A stretch of 64,000 nt of DNA from Lumbricus rubellus (GCA_945859605.1 OX243827.1:3810345-3874344); one strand, 5' to 3'. Counted from the first letter of the stretch, positions 11,456 through 23,956 are shown. Numbers and translations are program-made. The notes: generated from the sequence alone by a model not told the origin.

Positions 11456-13260
11456 ATGATTTATCCATCTGCATTCCACCTGAAACAACTGTGCAACATT
11501 AGAACAAAGCAACTGCTACTATATGATAGATAAAACATTTTTATTTTCCACAAGAACAATTGTTATTACAAACATTTTTTACTACACACAATTCAATTAG
11601 ATGCTGCAGCAGTTAGATATCCAGCTGTCTGACAGTCAACGAGAAATGAGAATTATCAGACGCTTCTTGAAATATAACAGAAATTCAAGCAACAGATAAA
11701 TAACGGTCGTCAATTCCATACCCATTAGTAGCAACATTGAATGCATAAAGCCCACGTCTGTGCTGTATCAAGGCTCAACCAGAAAACACATTATTGAAGA
11801 TGGAAATAAGTAAGCAGAAACCATTGCCTGAAGGTGGATAGAGGCGTTCATTGCAAGGGTTTCAACAGGTTAGTTTGAATCTTAGTCTCATAAGGTTATT
11901 AAAGTTCAAGTTGAATGAAGATCACGCCCATGTTCAGACTGTTGAAGCAGAACCATGCAGGAACTGAAGAGAGGCACTCCTAGGTTTTTTCTCGACTCCA
12001 GAGCACCATCAGCATAAAACTGTGATTTAAAACCAAAGTGATTCTGCCTCCATACCCATAATGCAACATGCTGCAAAGAGTAAGGTTATAACTTAACTGT
12101 GCAAACAACAGTTCTTTGGGTACTAATAACCCTCATTAATATCACATTTCAGACTCAGCTCACATAATTTTATAAACAATTAACACGGTCAATATCTATT
12201 ACTTATTTCTACATTTCTATAGCGCCCCTTCTAGCTTTGTTTTATATAGTCATGTAGAAAGAAAGAAAATCATCACAACTTCATATTCATTCAGTCAGGA
12301 AATGGATAAAAGAAGCCTACTCAAAGGCTTAATTGTGATGTATGCATACAAAGTTGACTGAACACAATATGCAGCAAACGGTTACACCAAGTAAAAATCA
12401 ATCAACTAAGTAAGTCAGACAATTCTAATTAATGTTCACCAATAAACATCATTTATACAACTCAATAGCATTTAATTGATAAAACACATGCTGATATACC
12501 AATGTAATTTTGATACATTTTTACACTTCTATAACAGAAATTTAAGGAAGAGTCATTAACAACAATCAAAAGGTCTGACAAACCCATCAAAAAAAGAATA
12601 TATGCTCACTTTTGTAAGCAATGCTGTGCCCAATAATAGGAATTATTATGAGGCAGGTTCCTCCAAGTTACATCACTATACTAGCCATTGCCAAACATGC
12701 TGTCTATCAGGATGTTTGTTTTCTGCCATGAGATTTTGAAAATGATGAAGCACAATAAAGTTGGACTTCATTGACAGTGACTGGAAAAAAACCGTGTACA
12801 CTAGTTGACACAAATGCAACAAGATACAAAATCTGCAGTCGAGTCAGGACGACTAAAAAAATTGTCGTGGATGAGTGTTTTAGGGTTAAGGCCTAGGTCT
12901 GTAGCAATTTATATATGAGTGTTCAATTAAGGACACCGTAAAGCATCCTTGGTATGAAATTTTTATCGCTCCTGGAGAGCAAGGTGACATCATAATCGCA
13001 GGGTCGCAGATTATAAAGTTGAACAAGTCTTCGAGGCAACATTGATTGTTCAGAACAAAGAACTCATTCATTAATACAATTATCAGAAGGCTAGCATCAA
13101 GCACAACGCACCAACTGACCCCCCCCCCCCCCCCCGGCAAGTTAGGCGGAAAGTATCCGGCGTTACTTATTTTTAACACAAGTCTCTGGAGTCTTTCACG
13201 GTCCCATGCCATTGAGAGACCATCACTAGGCCGGAGATGCATCTATCACTGAAGACACAA
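11456..13260. other. Unassigned; possible 3' UTR of a minus-strand transcript
   Basis: About 1.8 kb of non-repetitive AT-rich sequence. On the minus strand, an acceptor-like TTGCCATTGCAG (about 13409-13400) is followed by a 15-codon frame ending in a stop (AVVTFEPSFTWRRSS). An AATAAA lies far downstream near 11540. No upstream exon was recognised. Confidence 0.2.
13118..13136. repeat. Poly-C tract
   Basis: Run of about 17 C. Similar C runs occur at about 14750-14763 and 15438-15456. Confidence 0.9.
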
Positions 13261-13762
13261 CTGTTGCCTTAGCAACCCGGCAGAGGACATCACCAGGAAG
13301 ACTGTACGACGAAGTATTCCGAATGTGTGTACGGCTCTGCTGCAACCGATTAGGACGACCTCCTCCATGTGAATGATGGCTCGAACGTCACCACGGCTCC
13401 TGCAATGGCAAGAATATTAGAGCAAATCAACATTACATGCATCGTCTAATAAGAAGTTAATAATTGCTGTACAGATTGAACATGGAATAGCAAATGCAAT
13501 TCTTCAGAGGAGGTGTAAGAATAATGTTATCAAAAGAAGAATATTAGATCAAAGTTAACGAAGAAAAGACAAGTTCATTAAGCAGCGAGCACAGAGCGGA
13601 GCATGAATTAAAATTTTTCTGACGTAATATTTATTAACTACTTCAATTCCAATGAACAAACATATATAATCATGTAGCATTCACCCATATATCCAGCTTT
13701 ATGAGTGATGCTCTCCTGGCTCCACTGCTTCCCCCTCAAGCAGGTAATCGAATATAGGAATG

Positions 13763-13818
13763 CTGCTCCAGTTTGGTGCTGCCTACTAGGTCTAGTAGGC
13801 AGCACCAAACTAGAGCAG
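13763..13818. repeat. Near-perfect 56-bp palindrome
   Basis: 26-base arms (left begins CTGCTCCAGTTTGGTGCTG) with one mismatch around a 4-base centre GGTC. Confidence 0.93.
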
Positions 13819-15168
13819 TCTCCTGCCTACCAGAACAAGCTCTTAGTGCTACTCACTTGCGCTTATATTTTTTTAGTCTGAACAAGGTCTGCTTTCCTGT
13901 TGCTTTCACCTCCACTAAGCGGAACCACTGGCCCCTTGATCTGGAATGGCCTTTCGTAGATGCTACGCTCCCTTCCTAGAACTTCTCAGCCATTCCTCTC
14001 ATCTTAAGCCAATGGCCATGCTGCGGTTGACAACCTGAAATGGGATTCTGTGCTACCCCACTTAGTGCCTAGAGGTCAAACTAATAATAATCTATAGATA
14101 CTAAGTTAAAGACTGCCCTACTTAGTCATAGTTGGACCAAGAGTCTCCCTGTGTAGTCACCTTAAAGGGGTGGAACAACAATTTCCTAGACAACAATAAC
14201 ATGAATATATTGAAGATTTAGCAATCATAATCGTAAAAAAATCGTAAAGCAAAACATCTTGTTCCTGCAGCATACACTATCACTTGTATTATATCACTTA
14301 ACACCAAAGCAATTTATTCATCACTGGAAATTAAAAGGATTTTCACTTACAGGAACAATTCACCAGATGTTTGGTTGTGGCGTGGTTCCCGAAATCCATT
14401 TCTCAGTAGGTTACTTCAAAGCAGGCACGTCATTTTTCACCGCATATCAGACATTCAAGTCTAAAATATATATGTACATTTGTATATTATACATGAAAAT
14501 TGCACAACAGCTAAATCAATCCGTAAACCAGCACACCAGATCAGTGACCAATATACAGAAAGTAAACAAATATGACCACCGCAGTTTGGGGCAAATTAGA
14601 ATGCTCTGATTTACAGCCTAATATTTGCCAGTCAGTTAGTGCCAGTAATAACATCTACCGGCAGTTCTAACACGGTGTAAAGGTTTCAGATTAACCCCTC
14701 CTAAACATAACCCACCCACCACCCGTAACTTGAAACCGGTTTCAGATTACCCCCCCCCCCCCCAATACAAGACTTGCATCAATCATCGCATTTATTGCAC
14801 TAAAAAATCAGCAAAAATCATCCAGCTTCTTGTTTTAGTCTGCAGATTTTCATCCCTCATCCCACATCGTGGTAATTTATCAATTTTTTTATCCAAAAAA
14901 ATAATAGCCTCGAAGCCATTTCTCCATTGTAACTTTAGCGGCGATTATTATTTTAGTTACAGATGAAAATATTGAAAACAAACCACGAAGTGGGATGACC
15001 AAATTATACTGCTTGGTGACAGAGGCACGTGTGCGTAAACAACTTGCCCAGGGTCGTTAATCTCGTTTTAGCGGAATAAAATATACATTTTATGGACTGG
15101 AACAGCACAATTTTTTCATCAATCCGGCATCTATTTAGCAATCCAGCTTGTATGCCATTAACGCAAAT
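13819..15168. other. No gene recognised
   Basis: AT-rich sequence with a poly-C run near 14750. The open frames present have no recognisable family features. Confidence 0.5.
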
Positions 15169-15656
15169 GGTAAAATTCTAGAATGGCTCGGTAGCAAGTA
15201 AACAATATGGTGGCCACAGATCAGCGCAGAATAGAGCGCTGTCACGTGCGGCAATCATTAGCCCAATGTTTCCAACAGCCTACGGCAATAAATAGCCCAT
15301 TGTTTCCCCGAAAGGAAGCATGTGTAATAATATTTTATTCATTAAATAATTACATACAAGTAATCAAAAGTTTTATAATTTTACAAAACATGAGAATTAT
15401 GGTTCTAGGACTTTACCCCCAGTCTATTACCCCCTGCCCCCCCCCCCCCCCCCCCATATCGATACGTGTAATTTCACAAACTGAATAAAAAACAATTACA
15501 CGTGTTACAAATTATATGTATTAATTATTTAGATTGATTATTTTAAGTCATATAAATTAACATTTATTTTCGTTAATCCGGCTTCGATTTCAGGTCTAAA
15601 CATACCTGCGTCCACTGTCGTCCAGCTTCTATTTCTAAATACTTTTTTATTTTTTA

Positions 15657-16114
15657 CTAGCTGTACCCAGCCACGCGTTGCTGTGGCAAAAAAGACCTCC
15701 CCTCCCTCTCCCCCTCCTCTCTCCCTCCGCTCCTTTCCTCCCTCACACCGTCTCTTACTGACAGCGGATAGAGCCCAAGAATGTTGAAAGGCCGCTTTCG
15801 TAATGGAATTATTAAGCGACTCGCTTATGACGTCACGGCACGCGACCTCATTCATGTTTCGTCACTGTGTTTCGGGTGAAGACGATTATGAAATTTTGCA
15901 AGCGTACGGTTTGGTTGAATTTGCAAATGGCGGTCGAACGTATTACAAAGTTCACTTTTTGTGGAAAAGATTGCGTTTTTTTCTGGAAAAGAAATCTTAA
16001 GACACGGTGCTATTGGAATGGAAGGTTTTGGTAAATTTTCAAAACAATCGGTGCGTAACTTTCGGCGTGATTGTGTCACGAACTATTGTAAAGTTTCATT
16101 TTTATTTATATAGA
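15657..16114 (-). mobile_element. Non-autonomous Helitron, copy B
   Basis: On the minus strand it starts TCTATATAAATAAAAATG after a host A and ends GCCACGCGTTGCTGTGGC (reverse complement form), GTACAGCTAG before a host T. It shares the 5' 80 bases, the MNEVAC-coding block and the 3' hairpin with copy A. Confidence 0.88.
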
Positions 16115-16157
16115 TTTCTTATTACCTTTATTTTAATTATTTACTTGTAATTGTTAC

Positions 16158-16340
16158 CTAGTTACCTTGTGCTTTCAGCTCTCTGACCGACATGATCCGT
16201 TTTCTCCATTGCGTTCTTTCTGATGTCGCTTCCCTTAGTTCTTCCAAGTTCATTCCTGTTGTTTCGTGAATCTCATCCATCCACCTTTTCCTTGACCGCC
16301 CTTGTTTTCTTCTTCCATACATAAATAAAATATTAAACAT
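16158..16340 (-). pseudogene. LINE reverse-transcriptase C-terminal fragment
   Basis: Encodes GRRKQGRSRKRWMDEIHETT, GMNLEELREATSERTQWRKR, then IMSVRELKAQGN and stop. The GRPxxRWxDDI...L..A.DR..WR pattern typifies the C-terminus of non-LTR retrotransposon polyproteins. 5'-truncated. Confidence 0.82.
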
Positions 16341-16628
16341 TGTGCTATTTATCGCCGTATGTTGTTGGAAACATTGGGCTATTGTTTACTTACTACCGAG
16401 CCATTCTGGAATTTAACCATATAATTGTTCCTGAAATATAAACTAATTATGACATGAGTGGTCAAATTGATAAAATACGTATGCTGTTCCGGTGGAATAA
16501 TTTGCAAAGTTAAAACGATGGTTTAACTAATTTGTGCTAACGTACATTACCGCTTACTCATTCTCTTACTACTTTCTTTCGCGACAATATTGGGCTATTA
16601 CCATATGCCGAGAGCTTGAGACTAAGAA

Positions 16629-17113
16629 AATGAGGTAATCTTCTCGTTTAGCGTCGGAAATTATTTCAATGGTTTCAATGGTAGCATCCGATAATATATA
16701 CTTTGGATTTAAATGATCGTTTCACCTCAGCGTCCGAAAATAATTTATCCAACTTCTGTTTAGATAACAATTATTTTTCGTCAATCCAGATCCAGTTAGG
16801 CAAGAACATTTTCATTAATCCAGCTTCAATCTCAGCAGAATGACTGCACTAACCCTAAAACTAACCCTAACCGACCGTCACGACGCCTGACCTGAGCCAT
16901 AATCGACCCTCACGACGCCTAACCTGAGCCCTAATCGACCCTCACGCGCTAAATCCCGCTTCTATTTCGTCAGGAAATATTTTTCATCGAATTTATAAAT
17001 TTTAAACGGCTAGACGCGTGGCAAAACGCGTGAAAGACGGAGCTGAAAAGACGGAGTATGTATTATAGGATGCTATATTGAAATAAATTCCGACGCTAAA
17101 CGAGAAGATTACC
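16629..17113. repeat. Foldback pair around a repeated CTAACCC-rich core
   Basis: Segment 16629-16672 (GGTAATCTTCTCGTTTAGCG, TCGGAAATTATTTCAAT) recurs inverted at 17074-17113 with few mismatches. The core holds CTAACCCTAAAACTAACCCT (about 16851-16870) and repeats of CGACCCTCACGACGCCTAAC. Confidence 0.82.
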
Positions 17114-17158
17114 GAAACAGATTTCGTTAACACTTCAAAACCATGTCTGCCTCAGCCT

Positions 17159-17207
17159 CAGTTCCTTTAACTAGCCCTGAGGCCCTCAGGGCTAGTTAAA
17201 AGAACTG
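17159..17207. repeat. Near-perfect 49-bp palindrome
   Basis: 23-base arms (right: CTCAGGGCTAGTTAAAAGAA then CTG) with one mismatch, separated by GCC. Confidence 0.93.
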
Positions 17208-18220
17208 CTCTTCTTGTCTGCGATCAGCGCCGATCACGTTGCACAAGTTTAAAATTCAATAAAATTTTCTTCAAGACTACTCTTCGCCCTAAACATATAT
17301 GCTTACTGCATTGAAAATTTCAGATTAACAATGTAGCACATAAATAAGAGCAAATATTCTTACCGATATACGTGGATTAAAATGTGTCACCCCCTCCTTA
17401 TATCCGAGTAATGACCTCACCAGTCTCTTCGGTAGCTTCTATATTTCCTCAGTGGCCTAAACCTACCCCTACTGATTTAACTGATTCGAATCTACTGTCT
17501 AGGTAAAGTTCTACAGTAATTCCTTATTCTACTTCAACGACAACGATGATAGGTTTTCCAAAGTATATTATCATCAACTTCAACATAAAACGTAACAGCA
17601 GCAAACAACACGATAATGTCTATCCTTGCATTATCATAGCAACAACGACTCTTCTCTACTACAACTAAACAGCAACTACTACAGTTATCACAGCCTAAAC
17701 TCGTGACTCATTCCTCAGACGCTCATTCCTTCTCTCAATCCGCCGTCTTCCAGACAGTGGTTCAGACACTCGGCCAGACAGTCGTCTCAAAACCCGCGCC
17801 CAAACGCACCTGTGCACTTTGGCCCGTTTCGTCGCTGGCGTACACGCGACCGACCGGCCGCTGTACTATGCCTACATAAAATACGCTTACAAAATGGATA
17901 ACAGTTACTTCTGAAACAAATAAAATTATAATATCGTCGCACGTGCTTCCATATAACCGGAAACGAAAGCCGAGTAAGCCAACGACTCTAAATAGCGAAG
18001 GTCACGTAGCTCGCTGCCGTTGTACCTGAAGAGTGAAGAAGTATGACAAACGCAGCATTGATTATAATAATTTTCTTTTAACCGGTTACAGTGTAGACTG
18101 TAGAATAATGCAAATGAAACACTTCAAAAGAACGCAAATGACAGAAGAGTGAAGACATACATCTTAACTATTAACAGAGAGCCTGCAAAATCGGCGTTAA
18201 TAGCAGCCAACAAAGCTCGT
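17208..18220. other. No gene recognised; CpG-richer patch
   Basis: Positions 17720-18030 are richer in CpG than the surroundings (CGTCGCTGGCGTACACGCGA) and could be a promoter or CpG island, but no transcript was inferred. Confidence 0.35.
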
Positions 18221-18221
18221 C

Positions 18222-18303
18222 CGCACACGGGGAGGGGCTCGAAGTCAGGTCCGCTGATCTACAGGCCAGTGTGTTATCCTGGTTATCCAATGCGCTACCG
18301 AGA
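18222..18303 (-). mobile_element. tRNA-Arg-like SINE head
   Basis: On the minus strand CTCGGTAGCGCATTGGATAA resembles tRNA-Arg box A; GACTTCGAGCCCC resembles a decayed box B. No intact cloverleaf. Confidence 0.55.
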
Positions 18304-18719
18304 AACTAGTGATTAATCACGCTAGTTTACGCGGTAAAATATTTTTTATTATTATTTCAGCACTAAACATAGTTTAGCAGAATGATGTAGTTCTAATAAA
18401 GTAGGCTGAGAATATAAAAAAACAGACCGAGAACGCCCTAGAACATAGACCTACAGCCAGCTCCTGCTGCAATATCATTCAATCTCCGATTCATCTGTAA
18501 GTTTCGATGTGAAAGGTCCATATGAATATAAGTAGGCATAATTTATAGGCCTTCAAGTGAAAGCTAAATTTTAATAAGTCTATTTTGTTACATTTTGTAT
18601 TCTCTCCAAACTCCACCCAAATTTGTTTCTACCTCGGGTTCGAAGAAGTAAGCCTACCAGTAACTGTTATAAGAAATTAATGGTGCTCTCACAGCAGATA
18701 TAATCCCACTCGACAAAAG

Positions 18720-18905
18720 CGCACCACGGTTGACAAGCAGGCCTTGGTCTGGGAGCCGATCCCAACTAGTAGACGGGGGGGGGCATTGGATCATCTCAGT
18801 TCCAACTCCGCCACTGTTTGTTCTCTGACAGTGCCAGCACTTTTAAAGTTTTATCCGGGAGACACTAATCAACTTTGATATCACACAGTGTCGTTAAACA
18901 GCAAC
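18720..18905 (+). mobile_element. SINE-like repeat ending CACACAGTGTCGTTAAACAG
   Basis: CCTTGGTCTGGGAGCC, GACAGTGCCAGCAC and the tail TCACACAGTGTCGTTAAACA are shared with 48765-48865 and partly with 45855-45935. Confidence 0.6.
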
Positions 18906-19795
18906 AAGCTTAGGATGATCTCAAGGCGAGTAGGCCTACGCAGAGTAGTTTCTGCTCAGCTCAACTGACTCAATTCGAATTTGTACAGAAAAGTGAATTG
19001 AAATAAATTTTATCACAAGTCGACTTAGCCTAAACTGACTTGAGATATAAAGGAGCAAAATTTAAATTTATGACGTCGACTAACTAAGCCTAATGATAGT
19101 GATGCCAGCGATGTAGCTAGGGCATCATTTGAGCAGTTTTATAATTGTAGGCCTAGGCCTACTGGTTTTGCAACACACACACATGCGCGCGTGCACACAC
19201 ACACAAACACACAAAGCCACACATGCACGCACACGCACACAGCTCCTTGGATTTTGACTGCAACCTTGATTCCATTTGAACAAAGTGCACAATGATTATC
19301 ATAGAATTTTGTCACGGTGTGTAAACCATCAGACTTAGACGTCTAGATGTGGACTACGCACAGCCTCATACATGCCACCACGATAAGCCTAACTTGTAGA
19401 ACTGTAGTAGGCCTAAGCGTATTTAGCGTACATGATAGAACGGCGCATTTCTTCTGATGCGTTATCCGAAAAGTAGACCAGGGTCAGAAGAATGGGAGAA
19501 AATGATGAAACATTTACTAAAAAATTGCTAAAAAGTGATGATCATTCAGCGTTCAGTGTAATTTGCACACACGCACACATAATTATATCCATATAGCCTA
19601 TTAATATTATATATACCCTGCCTATATATTATATATAGGCATATATATATCCTATATATTGTTAGGTGCATGGTATTACAGAGAGTGTGAAATGGGGATA
19701 ATGCAAGAAAGAACCTTGAGTTTTAGCTAATTCCCCAAACCCTCTGTTTATCATTGGGCTCAAGATGCACCAGCTCTGAATAGGGATAAAAGGCT
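18906..19795. other. No gene; CA repeat and TA-rich palindromic tract
   Basis: Interrupted CA run at 19172-19243. TATATATTATATATAGGCAT-type self-complementary sequence near 19590-19660. Confidence 0.55.
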
Positions 19796-20180
19796 ATGCG
19801 GGGGGAATGTGGCTGGGTCAGTTCGTCTTGGGTGAAAGAGCGGGAGAGGGAGAAAGAGGACTTTGCTTCCTCCTGCACTGCTGGACGCTTCTCTCAGCTG
19901 CGTATGCATAGCTTCTTGTACCCCGTTCGCGGACCGTCATTAGACAGCGCCCGGTGTAGACTGTGGGCTGCGGCTGGCCAGACAAGTGGAATGGGTTCAT
20001 TTGGGTTATGTGAAGAAGCTTCATTGGTCCTGTTCTCTGGTCCATAAACTTAATGAACCGTCTTTGTCTGCATTGCTCGACCGATGTCGAGTTATAAATC
20101 GTAATCGTAATCTTCATATTTCTACAGCGCCAATCAAAAGCCAAGCGCAGCATCTTAGTGCGCTACATCCAAATTAAAGC

Positions 20181-20264
<84 letters not shown>

Positions 20265-20275
20265 TTTTAAATAAA
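20181..20275. repeat. AAT microsatellite
   Basis: About 28 AAT units followed by TAG/CAG triplets to 20330. Confidence 0.95.
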
Positions 20276-20329
20276 AAATAATAATAATAGTAATAATAGT
20301 AGCAGTAGCAGTAGCAGTAGTAGTAGAGG

Positions 20330-20330
20330 T

Positions 20331-20374
<44 letters not shown>

Positions 20375-20455
20375 GACAGAGAAAGAGACAGAGAGAGATA
20401 CAGAGAGAGAGAGCCAGAGAGACAGAGAGACAGAGAGACAGAGAGACAGAGAAAC

Positions 20456-20520
<65 letters not shown>

Positions 20521-20900
20521 GAGACAGAGAGACAGAGAGACAGAGAGACAGGGACAGGGATAGGAAAATGGACAGGGACAGCGCCAGGGAGACCGGAGAG
20601 CGACAAGGACAGCGATAAAGAAAGTGATAGACAGAGACAGGAACTGGGAAAGGGAGACGGAGAGGGACAGGGACAAGGACAGGAAAAGGGAGACGGAGAG
20701 GGACAAGGACAGCGACAGGAACAGACAGAGACACAGACAGACAGGGACAGAGATAGAGAAAGGACATGAACAGGAACTGTGAAAGGGAAACGGAGAGGGA
20801 CAGGGACACTGACAGAGACAGGGACAGTGGCAGGACCATGGATATGGACATGGATAGGGGCAGGGACAATCAGGGACAGAGAGACGGAAGTGGAGACGGA
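20330..20900. repeat. Compound GA/GACA tract grading into a GGGACAG minisatellite
   Basis: GAGACAGACAGA-type units to about 20550, then degenerate AGGGACAGGGACAGG units to 20900. Purine-only strand for over 500 bases, so the long reading frames here are artefacts. Confidence 0.93.
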
Positions 20901-20939
20901 TAGATTAGGTTTTGCTGCTTATATATATATCTGTCGCCG

Positions 20940-20958
20940 TCACTGTGTCTGTCTGTCT

Positions 20959-20992
<34 letters not shown>

Positions 20993-21022
20993 CTGTCTGT
21001 TTCTGTCTGTCTATCTGTCTCA
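20940..21022. repeat. TGTC/CGTC microsatellite
   Basis: About 20 units, with a CCGTCCGTCCGT interruption. Confidence 0.92.
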
Positions 21023-21067
21023 AACAGCTTCAAGCAATGAAACTCCGTCTCTCTGAGCATGGCATAT

Positions 21068-21264
21068 GGCATCTTGATGGTCAGCATATCTGCCTTCTGT
21101 ATGAAATACGTATTGGTAGAACATTATTATTATAACCACATGGAATGCAAATGGTCTAGATATGCTAATAACATGAAACACACACATGGATAACATACAT
21201 GTATGTATGTTTTTTGGATGATTAGCAGATTTGCCTTCTGTATGAAATAAATACGTATTGGTAA
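21068..21264 (+). repeat. Direct duplication of a segment of about 50 bp
   Basis: GCCTTCTGTATGAAATACGT then ATTGGTA at about 21090-21117 recurs at 21230-21264 with a 4-base AATA insertion. Confidence 0.7.
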
Positions 21265-22244
21265 ACTAATATGAATCTATGTGACAAGGCAGTTGTGGTA
21301 AACTGTGTAATCTAGGCCTATCTGGCTATTGCATGGCGTATGTGAGCTGGTTACATACACACGCACTAATACTAATAATATTATGATGTATATGGAACGT
21401 TGTGCACACAATTCCTGCAGTTATTTCATACGGCTTATTGGGCTGGTACGATCCGTACGTACCTTCAACAGGCGTGGGACTATAACCAAGTAGGGAAGTT
21501 CAAGCAAATGATCGTCGATCGTACATTGCAGTAACATTGAAAGTGCGTTGCAGTCGAGCATGCATTGTAGGCTACCAAAGTGCCAATGTCTATCGGCTAT
21601 ATCGGTCTAAGGTGTATACGCGCGTGCATGCGTCTGAGTCGACGTGTGCGTGGGTGTGCACGCGTGGGCTCTTCTGTGTGTTGCCAACATTGAGAGGTGG
21701 CTCATTAACTATCACTTGGCCCGTATCGGCAAGTCTCTATTAATACAATAATGTCAGAGTCGGAGATAATAATAATTATGTGCGCCTGTATAATGCTGTT
21801 TTAGAGCATGGCTCTAAAGAAGTTTTTTGCTTTTATCCCCCCATTTGCAGCAACTTCTGTACACCCGTCGGACTTCACACACTCTGACGCTTTTCTCGCA
21901 GTTTTTGAATGCATAATATAAGGCAGGATTTGTATGGTAAGCATATGGTACGGATATTACAAAAACTATATGGGTGTACCATATGTATGACATCTAAAGC
22001 CATTAAGGACAAAATAGATGGATTTTTTGGATATGTGTGCCATATGGCATTGTTGTTGGGGCAATAGATATCCGCCTACAAGAATATTCAAAAGTTACAC
22101 CAACTATAAAAGAAAATACAATAGGGCCTACAACTGTTATTATGGCTCACCTTCCAAAGTTCACAAGTGCACAGACAACTACGGCCCATACAACAGAACA
22201 GATAACAGGAAACTCAATTTCAGCGTTGCCTTTTGGATCTTTAA
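21265..22244. other. No gene recognised
   Basis: Unassigned, with scattered TAGGCCTA motifs that are common throughout the window. Confidence 0.5.
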
Positions 22245-22411
22245 AAAACAGTGAGTGGGCTCACTAAAAATGATATAACTTTTGTTCTGTATCAAATATT
22301 TAGATTAAATTTGGCTATGGTACGTAGATATGATCTGAACAATCCCTATTAAATTTTTGTGTCAAAATATTGACAAAAAGCCGAAGGGGATTACTTTTTT
22401 GGCCCACCCTG
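22245..22411 (-). mobile_element. Tc1/mariner-type MITE, one clear end
   Basis: The right end GGATTACTTTTTTGGCCCAC then CCTG precedes TA at 22412, matching the terminus of 46978-47114. The left end is degraded (AGTGGGCTCACTAAAAATGA), so its border is approximate. Confidence 0.55.
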
Positions 22412-23935
22412 TACATCAGAAAGCAGAATTTTAATAGAGTGGCCATAATCGCTCGAAGAAATTGCCTCAAATTAGGCCTAATGTTAATATTTTAATGAAG
22501 TCTTTCTCAACCACTCCCAAACTAAAATTGCTCAGTACAAAATTGGAAGTAATTAGATTTGCGAAATCTTATTTCGGGTAAGAAACTCTTCTCAACATTC
22601 CGAATATAAAACAGAAGCCAGAATTTTCAAACTGTGACCATAATTGCCCAAAGCCTTTCTCAACCACTCTCCCCCAAAATCAATGGCCATACCCAGGGCC
22701 AGAGTGTGGCTATAATATTGCCCAAAGCCTTTAATTCTGAACCACGTCCACGGCTTAGATAAAGGAAAGTCATGGGATACACTTCCGATAAAGCATCCGT
22801 AGGCTTAGGCCTATATGCATTCTACTGCTCGACATCATGCAAGTAAAACATTCATGGAACGAGCCAGAATCGATTACAATTCTTAACGATTGGTAAATTA
22901 GTTAATCCTTAAAATACACACCTCTATATTTAGCATTTTATTATTATCGTACTGCCTAAACATTTATTGTATTTATTAAAAGTAATTTTAGTGAACATGA
23001 TGTTGCGTATTGTCTGATTCGAACACTGTTATGTGTCATGTCAGTCATGTGGTCGATGGTCATGCGCTGAATGCCCGGATGTTATTATTGATATCAACAG
23101 TAAATGTAATGATGTCCTTGTATTTATTAGCTGTTTTCTGAGTTTTAAAGGCTTTTGCAATAGAAACAGAGGTAAAATTACAGATACATTGATAGATTTA
23201 AATGGTTTGTTGGTCTGTGCGTTTGTTTTATCGTTTGAAATACGTAAACACATTTTAAGGTAAAACTACGGGTGCTGGTTGAGTGGCCAACATCACAAGA
23301 CTGGGCGTATGAAAATAACAATATTATTATTGATTAATGGTCTGAACTGTTGTAAAGCGGGCGTTGCGAATTTTCGAGGTGCAGCATAAGTTTGTGTATA
23401 TACTGACAGATATCATGAGGTCTTAAGATTTGTTATTATAAGACTTAGTGCGTGTGAATTAAAGTGTCATGCCAAATATCGGCTGCGTGAACCGGCACAA
23501 TTTATTTCAACAATCGAATACTGTTTTTATTGTTTACACAAAAGTGTGCCAGGTTGCCTAGTAAACTACGAGACTGCATTTATTAATATTGTTGAGGGAT
23601 ATAAGGCTGGCCACTTATCAGAGTCTACCATTTATTTCTGGATCGTGACTTGGTCTCTCCATTTAAGTAGAATGTGGTGGCACTTTTAATTGACAATCAT
23701 TTGTCGCTTTTTGCTGTATGAAGATGGTACTGCAGTGTTCCTTGGGTAGAAGAAAATGACGTGTACTCGTTTTAGGGGTGTGACCAAAGCAGTCTCAAAA
23801 CATCTATTTGATATGAAGAGCATAATTTGAATCCTGTCATCTGAGTAACTGTTCAGCATAATAACCACTGGACTATTGTGTAGCTCTTGCTTTAAACTGT
23901 CTAATGTTTCTGTCTGTTTCGTGTTTCGTCTTAGG
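22412..23935. other. Upstream region of Rabex-5
   Basis: No coding segment recognised. The promoter and 5' UTR exon of RABGEF1 may lie here, but no TATA box or clear donor could be singled out. Confidence 0.4.
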
Positions 23936-23956
23936 TCATTTTTTCCACCAAGCATC

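Larger units (their letters stand above)
15169..16418. repeat. Long inverted repeat flanking a Helitron and a LINE fragment
   Basis: Left arm 15169-15307 and right arm 16335-16418 are reverse complements (AGAATGGCTCGGTAG, AGCCCAATGTTTCCAACA) apart from an extra segment of about 51 bases in the left arm. Helitron copy B and a LINE tail lie between. Confidence 0.8.

Noticed and set aside
16851..16872. True telomere or chromosome end
   Set aside because: Only two to three degenerate CTAACCC units, embedded in unique sequence.
18222..18303. Functional tRNA-Arg gene
   Set aside because: Box A-like sequence is present but the anticodon arm and acceptor stem do not pair; treated as a SINE head.
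20248..20869. Reading frames of 150-200 codons rich in Ser/Leu or Arg/Glu/Thr
   Set aside because: Translations of purine-only GA/GACA repeats, with no non-repeat content.
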